A DNA stretch of 64,000 nt from Peribolospora baueri (lineage: Eukaryota; Basidiomycota; Peribolosporomycetes; Peribolosporales; Peribolosporaceae): NCBI GenBank assembly GCA_029717555.1, contig JAMDHS010000014.1, forward strand, positions 62,001 through 126,000, given 5' to 3'. How positions within the stretch are numbered: position 1 is the stretch's first letter; the number at the start of each line of letters is the position of its first letter. The translations under genes were made by a program, and so were the position numbers. This document shows positions 10,050-20,593 of this stretch, piece after piece. Below the pieces are notes generated by a model. That model searched no databases. It had not been told where the DNA came from and was given only the letters and a program-made list of their open reading frames with translations.

Positions 10050-11649
10050 TCACAACTCCGCCGCCTTCGTCCCCGTCCCCGTCGCCTTCGCCTCGTCCAT
10101 CGCTTCACCCTGCTTCAGCTCCGTTCCCTCAGCCGGGCTCGCCGTCGGACTGGGGGTGAGCCAGCCCTGTCTGCCGTTCGCGCCGAGGTCTTGGCCGTAG
10201 TCCCATCCGCGCTCTGTCCACAAGGCTTCTCTCTCCGCAAGAATGGCGGTAGTCCAGTTGCGAATGCGCGGATGGCGGACGTAAGGGGAAGAGCCGCGAA
10301 AGAAGGGCTGGAACGAGTGACGGAGAGAGAATGATACGTTTAGCCGAGCTCGGCGACGACAGAGGATGACTGTATGCGTAAGGACGCTCACCTGCAAGTC
10401 ATCAATGCCGTGTCCTAAAAAGACGGACGGGGTCAAGTTGGAGACGCTCTCAAGTCAGTGGAGATCGGGATGGAGTAGCCGTACGTCGTAGAAGCTCACT
10501 CCTCTCGTATTCGACAGCTTGCAAGCATAGTTCAAAGCGGTCGAGGTCCTTAACGACCTTCGCTTCTTTTGTCTTGCCCTCTTCGTATTCGTTCCACAAC
10601 CTCTCTATACGGAGCGCCGCCGGCGACCTCCTCAACAGATCATTGACGTAGTGCTGGATAGCAGCCTGGTGCAGGCTCGAACGAAAGCGAAGGAGCAAGA
10701 CGAAGAGGTCAGCTGAAAACGCACACGCACAAGGCAGACATCCTCAGCACATTCTTACGCACTTCTTCCCTCCTCTGCTTCTCTTCTCGGGTCACACCAT
10801 CTTCGGGGGTGATATCTCCGACGCTAGCCTCCGCCAGATCGTGGACCAGGGCCAGCTGGACGCATCTTTCAAGGTGGGCGAGTGCGTTTACATCAGCTTC
10901 TCTTACGCCAAGTGAGTTTCGGTGTGAGACCGAGACCCACTTTGCAATGTCCATGTCCTTTTCGGGTAGCAACATGGACAGCATGGCCATGCGGTACATG
11001 TGGTCGGATATACTGATGGGCCCAGGACAGACCGCCGGCAAAGGATGGTCAGAACAAGCAAAGCGGCCATCACAAAGCAGAACTTCCGCGTCTCCATAAG
11101 GGGGCAGAAAGGTCTATCATTGTCCCCCCGATATCTTCCTAGAGGGTGTCCTCTCGAGGAAGAGAGTGCGTCGTCGGTGTACTCACGATTCGGCCTTGCC
11201 CTTCTCTACTCCCTGTCGCACCCATCCGGCGCGCTTCTGAGTCTGAGCAGCGAAAAGTGCCCACATTGTTCAGTATGGTGTACAGATGCAGAAATTCGGC
11301 GACCGGCACCTTCCCGGATCCAACAGAAGGAGAGCCTCAGTGCTCAGCCGAGCTCAGCAAGCTGGAGGCATGGGCCGAAGCACAGCAACGAAAGAAACGG
11401 ACAAAGGAAACGCACTTTGAGGCCTTCCAGGACGTGCATAAACTCGAGAACGCCTTGCCTCGTCTCCTCCTCCTCCTTCTCCGTCTCGCCATCGTCGCAG
11501 AGCGCCAAATCGGCCGCGGGGACCTTGAAGTCCGGCAGGCGGGCGGGCACGTCGAGGCTGAGCTTGGAAGAGGATGCGGAGGCGGAGGGGGGGGCGGAGG
11601 CCATGTCGGAGGAGGTTGCGGAGGGGAGAGGCGAGATGGACGTGGTCAT
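10050..11649 (-). CDS. HDDC2/YGK1-type HD-domain 5'-deoxynucleotidase
   Basis: Six exons on the minus strand: 11649-11416, 11236-11187, 11012-10763, 10665-10500, 10414-10392 (23 bases), 10307-10050; 326 residues, phases close. The family (human HDDC2, yeast Ygk1) removes phosphate from deoxynucleoside 5'-monophosphates using a divalent metal. Diagnostic blocks: [21 protein letters not shown] (first metal His); [17 protein letters not shown] (the HD pair); EEKQRREE; then [20 protein letters not shown] and [12 protein letters not shown]. The C-terminal HGIDDLQPFFRG is followed by a hydrophilic tail of about 70 residues that is longer than usual. A segment [15 protein letters not shown] in exon 3 is an insertion relative to the family. 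Most of exon 1 is a Ser/Ala/Glu-rich leader. Confidence 0.88.
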
Positions 11650-12239
11650 GTTGGAGGGGACAGAGAAGGGAGAGGAGGAGCTGTGCTGAAGATGGTGGAC
11701 CGTCTAGATAGATAGCCTGCCGTGTTTCGCGCTACCACGTCGGCGACTTCTATCTCCTATTCAACCCACTCCGTGCCGATGCCGCCCGTAGACACGAATG
11801 TCGTAGACAAAGCAAGGCGAGCAATACAAAGGAAGATGAACTAGACTTAACATTTGCGCTGCGGTAAACGTCGGTGTGGGCCCGATCGGGTAGGATCTTC
11901 AACACAGCAGCAGGTAGATAGATAGATAGATGACACCGCCGGCTCGGCACTCACTACGACGGCAATACCCCTGGTTGATAAGAGCGCCGCCATGTCATGC
12001 GTCCGTCCCCGGCCAACATGCTTGCCCCCAGGGCGGCACTCGCAGACCGGACCGACTGAAAGAGATGGAGATGGAGATGGATGCACAGAACCGTTCTGAC
12101 CTGACGTCGGTCTCGCTATAATGTACAGTCTGGAAAAGTCGGTAGCTACAAGTCCGAGTGGCATGCACGACGCTCGACGGGAAACGCCGGGAGATGGACG
12201 CGGGTCCACATGAGAACGTTCACACGGTGACCCCGCCAT
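11650..12239. other. Spacer: promoter of the HDDC2-like gene and 3' region of SLC35F6; simple repeats
   Basis: Contains a GATA/TAGA microsatellite at about 11914-11931 and GAGATG repeats at about 12061-12080. No gene recognised on either strand. Both flanking genes are on the minus strand. Confidence 0.5.
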
Positions 12240-14687
12240 TCATCTCCCGCCTTGCCGCTCCTGGTTCGGCTGGGCGCTCAACAAGCTCGTCGTCTCATCA
12301 CTCTCCGCTCTGCTCACACCGCCGCTGACGACCTCGTGCTCCTCCTCTCCCGCATCCCTCCACCCACACCACCATGGCGGCCTGACGACGCCGTTGAAGG
12401 CGAACGTGCCGTAGACGACCATGGCGAAGCCCATGATCTGTAGAGTACCAGAGCTGAGACGGAGGATCTCCCAGCCAAGGAGTAGGCTCACGAGCCAGAC
12501 GCCCAGGGTACGACAGGTGTCGATCGTAGAGCGAGCCGTGGCGGAGACGGAGCGAGTGACGGACAAACCGAAGAAGTTGAATAGGGCAATGGAAGTGGCT
12601 GGAGACAACAATGGCGGCAAGTTCGAATTGAAAGTGGTAGATGATTTGGTGAGTGCTTCAGCTAGATCCTCGAGACGCCCAAATTTTCACCAAGAAAGCA
12701 TTCCTCACCGACGGCAACAGACGAGTACAGAATCGGTTTGCTGCCAGTAATCTGACGCCAGCCGGCAGGAACATCGAAGCTGGAGGCGCAGAGCCAGGCG
12801 ATCATCAGCTTTCAACTTTCTCGTTCTGGCATCAGCACGGCAAAGACAGACCGAGACCGGCCGTAATTGAGAGCTGCAACACTCACTACCCTCCCTTTCC
12901 TTTCTCAGTCGTGCCGATAGCATAGTGAAGGAACGGCATCGCAGCCAGCGTGGTGAGAAGACCGAAGACGCCTTCGTAACCGACGGCAAGAAGCGGCTCC
13001 ACGCTGTAGCGCGACATGATCTTCTCCTCTAAAACAAACTGAGACGCGGTGAAGATCTGAGCGAAGAGGATGAGAAGAACGCCTAGGGGTGGACAGCGTA
13101 CAAGTAGGTAAGCGAATGGCGCGAGGTCAGCGGCACACGTATGAGGATACAAGCGAATAAAGGCGGCTGCATGCACACACGCACCAATGAGAACACGAAT
13201 TGCTTCGGGCAAGTCCTCTCCGATCTCCACCTCGGCTTCTCCATGCACCCCATCTCCGTCAACGAGTGGAACGTCTTGCGAAGCTGACGCCTCCTTCGCG
13301 AACAGAACTCCGCTGAGACCGACGACGGCGACACCGGACATGACGGTCACGAGGGCAACCCATTGATGAAGCTTGAGATGCCTGCGCAAGAAAAGCACTG
13401 AGAACAGCCCTACCCAGAGAACCTAGAATAAGGCAGCGGAAGACGAGAGACGTCTTGATGAGTATCTGTATGCAGTCGCGGGTCAGAGAGCGATAAACGG
13501 TGACAGCTCACGAGTGCGCCGCGGGTCATTTGGTAGATGGAGACGGGAGTGAGGATGAGGCCAACGTTCATAAGCTGTAAAGACGTAACCGAGTAGGAGT
13601 GATGAGTGAGCAGGACACAGTAAAGGCGGCGCCTCGAGATGCGCTTTCTTCCCCACTGCTGTCTGAAAACCTGATCGCATCAACTCACCGTCGTGCCGCA
13701 AATATCACAAACGGCAGGCAACCAGAACAAGCCCACCTCCCAGCCATGCATATGCTCTCCCTTCTCCTCATCATCTTCGAGGACCGTGCCCACGCCATCA
13801 GAGCGAGAGTAACTCGCAGGCGACGGATCGGTGTATGCGTTACCGGGGCGCCTATGACCCTGTCGACCATTAAAAACGCCCACCACGCTTGCGTTGTCAA
13901 GAGAGCCGCGACCGGAGTCTGCCCCCGAGGCATCGTACACGTCGTACAGCGTTCCCTCTGGCGAGATCTCTCCCGGCCGAGTAGCGCGGCCAGCAATCTC
14001 CGGAGGGGGAGCGACGACGGCGTCTGCGTGGCCGTGAGCGCCATGAACGTGGACGCGGTGGTGACTTCCGTGGTCATCTGCCCAGGGGTTGTGCGAGAGT
14101 TCACTCCCATTACCGTGTTGAGAAGAGGCGAGGGAGGAAAGAGCTCGGCTTCCAGACCGGACGGAGGCGTGCTCCTCCTCTTCCCCGAGAGCGACGCCCG
14201 AATCGTGGGCCGGAGCCGCGGGGATGGGTAGATATGGCCCTTTAGCAGGGCGTTGATGAGAGGGGGAGCGCTCGCGGAGGCGGATGAGGAACTTGTGGAG
14301 GAGGATGACGAGGAGGCATAAGCATTCTCCTACGAACATGTTGACGCTGCCAGCCAACAGGACCGGGAGAAGCATTGAGTTAGAAATTACTCGAATAAAT
14401 GAATGAAACGGTTACTCACGTTTGCCACACCGGCTGTTCGTAGTCCTTCCTGTGTCTCGGGTCGGGATCGTCCTGGCAGCAGTGGGATCGATATAGATAA
14501 CCACGAACATCAGTGTCCGGGAGGGCGGTGACGAGGGGACACAGGATCGCTAGTAGCAAAAAGAGCTACTCACACAGTTCTCCACGCATTGGAGATCCTG
14601 ATACTTGGACAAGAGAGAATTGCAGACGCCGGAGATGAGCATGCCGCCCACGAGGACCGGCACGAGGGGGCGAGCGGTTCGCGCCAT
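12240..14687 (-). CDS. SLC35F6-like drug/metabolite-superfamily transporter
   Basis: Eight exons: 14687-14574, 14472-14420, 14346-13689, 13574-13512, 13422-13185, 13082-12887, 12779-12709, 12598-12240; 583 residues, phases close. A ten-helix carrier of the SLC35F group; in animals SLC35F6 is lysosomal or mitochondrial and its substrate is not settled. It begins MARTARPLVPVLVGGMLISG and LLSKYQDLQCVENC, the family's NTLxxKYQDxQCV block. Then VNMFVGECLCLLVILLHKF and, after a long loop, LMNVGLILTPVSIYQMTRGA (the conserved SxYQMxRGA). Later helices include WVALVTVMSGVAVVGLSG, GVLLILFAQIFTASQFVLEE and TSIALFNFFGLSVT. The cytosolic loop between helices 2 and 3 is about 190 residues, rich in His/Gly/Asp, and longer than usual. 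The C-tail ends with a DETTSLL-type acidic dileucine-like motif that could sort it to the vacuole. Confidence 0.9.
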
Positions 14688-15955
14688 GACGTAGGATGCA
14701 GCGGCGAGGTTGTCCTAAGGAGCTGTGAACCGAGATTGGAAATAAAGACAGCGAGGGAGACGAAATGGGAGAGAGACAAGGAGAAAAGGAAAGTAGAACA
14801 GAGAGAGACAAAGAAAGAGAGACGAGCAGGCAGAGAGACGCGGTCGATGTCGATGGTTGTGGTGGTAGTAGTCGGCAGGGTCCGCGGCGAGCTGGGTCGG
14901 CTGATACGCCCTGGCCAAAGGGGCACGCCCGTTGATAGATACGCCAGTATACGATACACGAGTACAGATTGTAATGTACTCGAGCACATATTTTACTTAC
15001 GCCGCCCCGCAGTGATCGGGCATTGAATACAATACATCTTGTGAGCACTGCGGCCGATTGATGGCATGCAGCGCCCCTGATGCCTTCGGCCAGCTCCTTT
15101 CCGTCCAACGACGACCGCCTCTAGCTCCCTACATATTCCCAGCCTCCCGCCCCGGTCGCCGCTAGACTCTTCCAGCCCTCCTCCACTCCCACCTTTTCAG
15201 GCCCGACGCAATCCCCCTGGACAGCAGCTTGGACGCGAGGGAGAGGTACCAACCAGCGTTTGCAGGGAGCGGGCCGAGGCTATGAAGAAAACCATTGATG
15301 CGATTGATTGATTGATTGATTGATTATTCTGTATAAAGTCTGTGATTACAGGCCGATATCGACCCGCCAGCAAGAGGCTAGGCAACAACTGTCAATGAAT
15401 GCATTGCGAGCGCGTCGCTCTTCTTTTCCCTTTTCTTTTTGATGTTTCCGAAACTTGTGGCTTCGGTTTCAATTGTAATTCGGCCCTTTCAAGTCGGCCG
15501 TCTGCGAAGCGAAATAAGAAGCGCTTTGCAAACGTCGAGATCGAATCGCCGTTTTGCTGAAGATACCCGGGCCTCACACTAGGTATAGATTGGAGATGCC
15601 TGGGGACTGCAGGGAAACGTCCTGCGAGCAGGACGCGGGAGGTCATCGGGGGCTGCCTGTCCGAGTCAGGCCTCCACTGCTCGTCTCGTTCGAGGTTAAA
15701 CGCACAATACATACGAGAATGAAGGAGGACGTGAGAAACCGCGTCTGCGCAATCGTCGTCTCGCATCTCTTTCATCGCGGAAGGTGAAGCTCATTGGGCG
15801 ACGGAGGTGCTCACCAGAGATGGTCCGCGCCGTGAACTGAACCAATCGGGGCTTTATAGGCGATGCGATTGAAGGACACAGCCGAGCCGCAGCCGATCGA
15901 CTTTAAACCGTCCATCGTCGACCTGTGCTCGTTCTTGCACTCCCCGTCGCTCGCC
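14688..15955. promoter_or_regulatory. Divergent intergenic region between SLC35F6 and the F-box-like gene
   Basis: 1.27 kb holding two outward-facing promoters. A purine-rich stretch at 14720-14850 lies just upstream of SLC35F6 (pyrimidine-rich on its coding strand). A GATT repeat sits at 15302-15325. A 127-codon minus-strand frame (15775-15392) ends in a Lys/Arg-rich tail but resembles no known family; it is left unannotated. No other gene recognised. Confidence 0.45.
15302..15325. repeat. (GATT)6 microsatellite
   Basis: Six uninterrupted GATT units in the non-coding region upstream of SLC35F6; likely length-variable between strains. Confidence 0.95.
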
Positions 15956-18900
15956 ATGTCGGTAGATATCGAAGGGCTACCATTGGAGACGCTCGTCGAA
16001 ATCGTCACCTACCTCAGCGACCCTACGAGCTTCGCCTTGACCTGCCGGCGCTTTTACGAGCTGACAAAGGACCCGTACGTGCGAGCCAAGTACTTCTTGG
16101 CCCATCATGGGCGCATCGAGGCGTTCTTCATGGCTCTCAATCGACCCAAGTTGCTCAGCAAAAAGGTGATCGAAGTGAGTATAGGAAGCGGAGGGCAAAA
16201 TGTCGGTGTTGGAGCTGAACTAATGTCTTCCTCGGCACATTTTACAGCTCCTGCTCAGCGGAGGGGCGATTCTCTCCCGCTATCTCCTACAAACCCTTAT
16301 CAGCGTGAGGACTGCCCACTGAATTGTGTCCTTTCAGACCAGTCCTGATCGCCTCCGTATCTACCAGACCTACACTCGCCAATGCGTCCACTGGCTCCAC
16401 AAAGGCGAGAACCTAGCGAGATATCCCAGAACATACCGATGCTCACCCTTCATTTTGCTGCCTCCCATCAGGGAAGTACGTGAACTGGGGCAAGCCGGCG
16501 GCTCTTCCATTTCCCATTTTTTCGGCCGTTATCGCAATCGGAGGGGAGCTGGTGAGTTTTCAGAAAGCGTTGACGGTGTACCAAGGCACCTGGCTTAGAC
16601 CCACTTCTCCCTTGGTCCCCCTCAAGTTTGGGAACTTGGATCCCGGCTGGCGCCGAGACGATGGCACTATCTTCCTCGATTGGTTTTACGAAGGCACGGG
16701 GGTTTACCCACATAGGCAGCAGCGGGTTTGGGCGGACGTTGAGGATATCATGGTCAACGGAAAGGTGAGTGTGAATTTCATGGCGTATAAATGGTAAGCA
16801 GGTCTCTGTGAGTGAATACTCCTCGCTTATCTTCCTTTTCCGCTCACAGTTCATTCCATTCACGCAGAGAGACCCACTTTACGACAAATACCCGCGCGCC
16901 TGTGCTCGCGAGCCACGGTTTCTCCCGTTGGCAAAGGCGAACGGATTCACCATCGATGACGAGTATCGTGACTACTTAATGGCTCGCTTGTTCAGGTGCG
17001 CACGTGAATGCCAGCCGGCGTCCGCATGTCAGAGCGTTGGCGCTGATCCTCGGCTCTCGCGCCATAGCAGTGGGGTGGACATCTCACCGGTTCCGTCTGC
17101 CGAAAGGATTGCCGCGGCCGTGAAGGAGTATCTCGACCTCCGAATGGAAGGGTGAGAGCGCATACGGGGTTCATTATTTTTCCGGGAATTCACCCACCTT
17201 CCTCCCTGCTGTATACGCAGCATATACGTCACGGAAAAGGTTGCTTCCAGTATTATCATCATGGAGGCGGACAATCAAATTGGGTACGAGGCACTCAAGA
17301 TCCTCGCCGCCGGTGACCATCTGTCGTTCGACCTACGGTGTGTCCTTTCGGCTTACCCCCAATTCCCAGACGGATTCGTCCGTTTTACTGATTGCGAACC
17401 GTCTTGGCTCCGATTCAGCGACGTCGTCTGGCGCCTGTTAAAGGGATCAAAAACGAGCTTTCTACGCCGTAACGGATACCAGGTTTTTCGGTTATTCCGC
17501 GATTTCCCGGGCCTGGATGATTCCCGGGTTGTCGAGGGCGTGTTGGTGAACGTCTTTACGAGGTTCGAAAAGTTCAAGGACGATTGGTCGCTAGAGGACT
17601 TGCACAATCATCTCCTCTACGAACTGCGTATTGAAATGACGCCAGAGAAGGTGTTTAGGGTGCTCTCCCATCCGCTGGTGCAGAATCCAGGAGAGTGCAT
17701 CGCTTATGCGACGAGATACCTCGGCATGAAGGCGGAAGACATCGCTCGAGAGGTCGTAGCTCAAAGTGTCATCAGGCCGTTCCAGGTGAGCGCGCAAAGA
17801 CGATCGGATCCTGCAGTCTTCGCTGACTCCTTTGCGGTGTTGTCGTCCTTAGGGCCAAATGATCAAGGCGAGCTGCGGGCGACGAAAGTGCATCTAAGGG
17901 GCCAGCGTTGACGACACCAGTTTTACTTGACTTCATCAGTGGTTCGCAAATAGACATGATTTTATAAAAGACGTGGTGGTCAAGGCCATTCTCCCGTACA
18001 AGCTCAGCTCGTCTATGCATTGTCTCCACGAAGGAGATATGGGCCTGATCGAGCCGGGATGCGCTAGGCCTTTGGTCAGCGCCATCTGTTGGCCGAATCG
18101 CATTGGTGCGCCGTTGTAGCCTTGCTCGTAGCAGTTGCTCCGTATTCACTTACACCATGTTCGCATGATTGTACAGGATATCACCAATATTACCGTTGTA
18201 TTGACTTCTGCGCCCTCACAACCGCAAAGATCAATAACGTAGAAGAGGAGGAACATCGTGGCGACGGCAACGGTGGTGATGACTTTGACAAGGCGAAGAA
18301 TTCTCAGTCGACATCTTTGGCGATCGAGTCCCAAAAACTTGCTTCGGCCAGGGACGGCGAGGAGACCGGCACCGACCGCCTACCCGCCACTGTGCTAATG
18401 ATGCAGACCGTGAGCCGGGCTACGTGGGATGATGTGACATTCAAAGAATCTGGTGAGGGCTGCACCCGACGTGCCCGCGTGCTTCGTCGGAATGTGCTGA
18501 AATGGGCCTCCCGCTAGGAACCGTGCCCAGTGGCATAGCCGCGCTCGACGTGCTCGGCCCCAAACATCCGGCTATGCAGATATTCTTCTCCCATGCTATG
18601 CTGAACAATAACGAGAACGTGGTAGTGAGTATCCAGCGCAGCCACTTTTCCATCGCCTCTTCCTTGATTGACTTGAACCATCTCAATTCTGCAGGTTTTT
18701 TTCTGCATGGAGGGTGTTCCGGTCACGTTGGCCCAATTCCGTCTACTCGCCAAGCTGGGCATGCAGCCATTTGAGGCTCAGTGGGACCTCATCGAGCGTG
18801 GGACTCCTTTCTTCGTCGACGAGAGGGCCTGGGCGGAAACGAGCCCAGTCAACGACTCCGAGGAAGAAGGGAGCGAAGGAGATATCCTCACTGACGACAG

Positions 18901-20015
18901 CATTGGTGGTGGCTGGGATGGGACCCGCGAGCTCAAGGGCAGAGGCACACGTGCGGAAAGCGTTGAAGGCAGCGAAGCAGGAACTTTCTCCTCACGCTCC
19001 GTTGCACCTCGTGTGTCGAAGCGGGTCGGCGTGGTCTCGTCGTCCAGTGATGCAGGCCGTAGACAACAACCACGTCGCAGTACGGGAAGGGTTTCGTACG
19101 TCGAAGTGGACTCGGACGACGAAGCCATCCGAGAGGACGACGGGATCGGGTGCTCCAGACCCAGGAGGAAGCGACCGTCCGTTTCCGTCTCCAGCGGTTC
19201 CTCGGCGAAACGAGCTCGGAAATCAACTGTCAAGGGCAAGGGTAAGGGCAAAGCTGCTGCCTGGGATGAAGATTCGTCTGGTGATGAGGACGAGCATGTC
19301 CTTTGGCCCGTCTCTCTGGAGATGAGGCAAGCTCATCGGGAGCAGGTCCAACATCTGGCCCGTTGGATCAAGAACATCACCAAGATGGTTAAGGACGAGG
19401 AGAGAGCGTACAAGAATCGCAAGACTGCTGTCCATCGTGACGAATATGGCCGACCTGAGCGTCGCGGCTATCGAACTTCATTCCACAGGAGGTAAGTGAC
19501 ATCTAGAAAAAATGACGAGAGCTATTTGAGCTGACCGGACGATCTTCCGAATGAACAGCTGTCTCGCCCATCTCCCGGCTCTCAAGAACGCGCTCACAAA
19601 CTTCCAAGCGACCATCGCTCGCGATGAACGAGCTCCACTTCCTGAAGCGTCAACGGTGGAGCAGAAGACATCAGCCCTCGCCTCGATGCCGATCTACCAG
19701 AGCGCTGATAGTAAAGATGTGCCTTCACGTGTGGCTAAGATTGCCAAAACTAGAAGCAAGCTCGTGGCGGGAGCGGACAGTCCTGCAACCACCAAGCCTC
19801 CTTCAACATGTCCCGCCGTGCAAGGCGTCGCTGGGTTCGTCAATTCTCGGCAACAGCTACAGCTACCGCCGGACAGCAGCAGCGATCTCTCCGACATCGA
19901 AGTCGATGCCGCATCGTCTGCGGACGACTTCGATACCGGAATGGCAAGAGCCATCATGGACGCTTTTCACGAAGACTGGTCCAGGGCTTTGTACGATTGG
20001 TCTCCGCGCATTTGA
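15956..20015 (+). CDS. Large F-box-like protein of unknown function
   Basis: Thirteen exons: 15956-16174, 16248-16304, 16338-16404, 16472-16764, 16850-16995, 17068-17151, 17221-17785, 17853-17867, 17940-18105, 18177-18452, 18518-18624, 18695-19491, 19559-20015; 1,082 residues, phases close. The N-terminus IEGLPLETLVEIVTYLSDP and FALTCRRFYELTKDP is an F-box-like helix set, suggesting a Skp1-binding subunit of an SCF ubiquitin ligase. Next is YVRAKYFLAHHGRIEAFFMA, a motif I associate with a basidiomycete family, then several helical blocks (EALKILAAGD, MTPEKVFRVLSHPLVQNP, TVPSGIAALDVLGPKHPA) that may be weak helical repeats. From about residue 700 it becomes acidic and Ser/Arg/Lys-rich, with basic patches (PRRKRP, KGKGKGK) fit for nuclear import. 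Two introns appear to use GC donors (16405, 17868) and exon 8 is only 15 bases. In-frame ATG at 15863 is an alternative start. Confidence 0.7.
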
Positions 20016-20593
20016 CGCTGGACAACCGCTAGACGGCAGCGTTGGCGCAAAGGATCAGGTGGAGGATGCGACGTCAGGCCGTGTTAAGGTGAGACTTGGA
20101 GATCATTGGTCTGTACGGCCTGCGGTCCCCCTTTCGGAGCGAGCCTAGTCGCATTAAGAGTGAATGTCTTCGTCGCTTGCCAAGGTCAACATGTATTTAC
20201 TCACTTGTCCGCATAACATCAGCGTTGTCTGTCGTTGTATCCTATGCGACCCTTCATTGCAATCGTCTTTAGTCGACACCGTCCTTCTTCTGTCGCCCTT
20301 ATCCTGTCCCTTGGTCGCCCTCGCTGTCCTTTGCCGCATACGCCGCGCCACCCGTTCCGCCTCCCCCGGCCAATCGCGCTGCGGTCGCCAGCGCGACTTG
20401 GCGAGGATGCCGTTGGCGTGCGACCTTGACGCTGATCCTTCTTACCATCTTCCCACACACCTTGTCTTTGCCCTTGTCTTTCGTTTCAATCTAGTCTCGT
20501 CTTCGTCTGTCACTCCTTCTCGTTGTCTTTTCCTTTCCATCCCTTTCTAGACGGCGCTCTCGCGGTCGCCTCTCTACGCTTCTTGTCTTCTCT
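20016..20593. promoter_or_regulatory. Spacer and pyrimidine-rich leader upstream of SLC33A1
   Basis: About 580 bases. From about 20250 the plus strand is markedly C/T-rich, as in many basidiomycete core promoters and leaders. No gene recognised. Confidence 0.45.

Noticed and set aside
15392-15775. 127-codon minus-strand frame with a basic tail, upstream of SLC35F6
   Set aside because: No known family, no clear promoter, and it lies in a region expected to hold two divergent promoters; could be real but not supportable.
18089-18176. Continuous reading through MAESHWCAVVALLVAVAPYS before exon 10 of the F-box-like gene
   Set aside because: It is intron sequence: a GTGCGC donor at 18106 and CAG acceptor at 18174-18176 keep phase and remove it.
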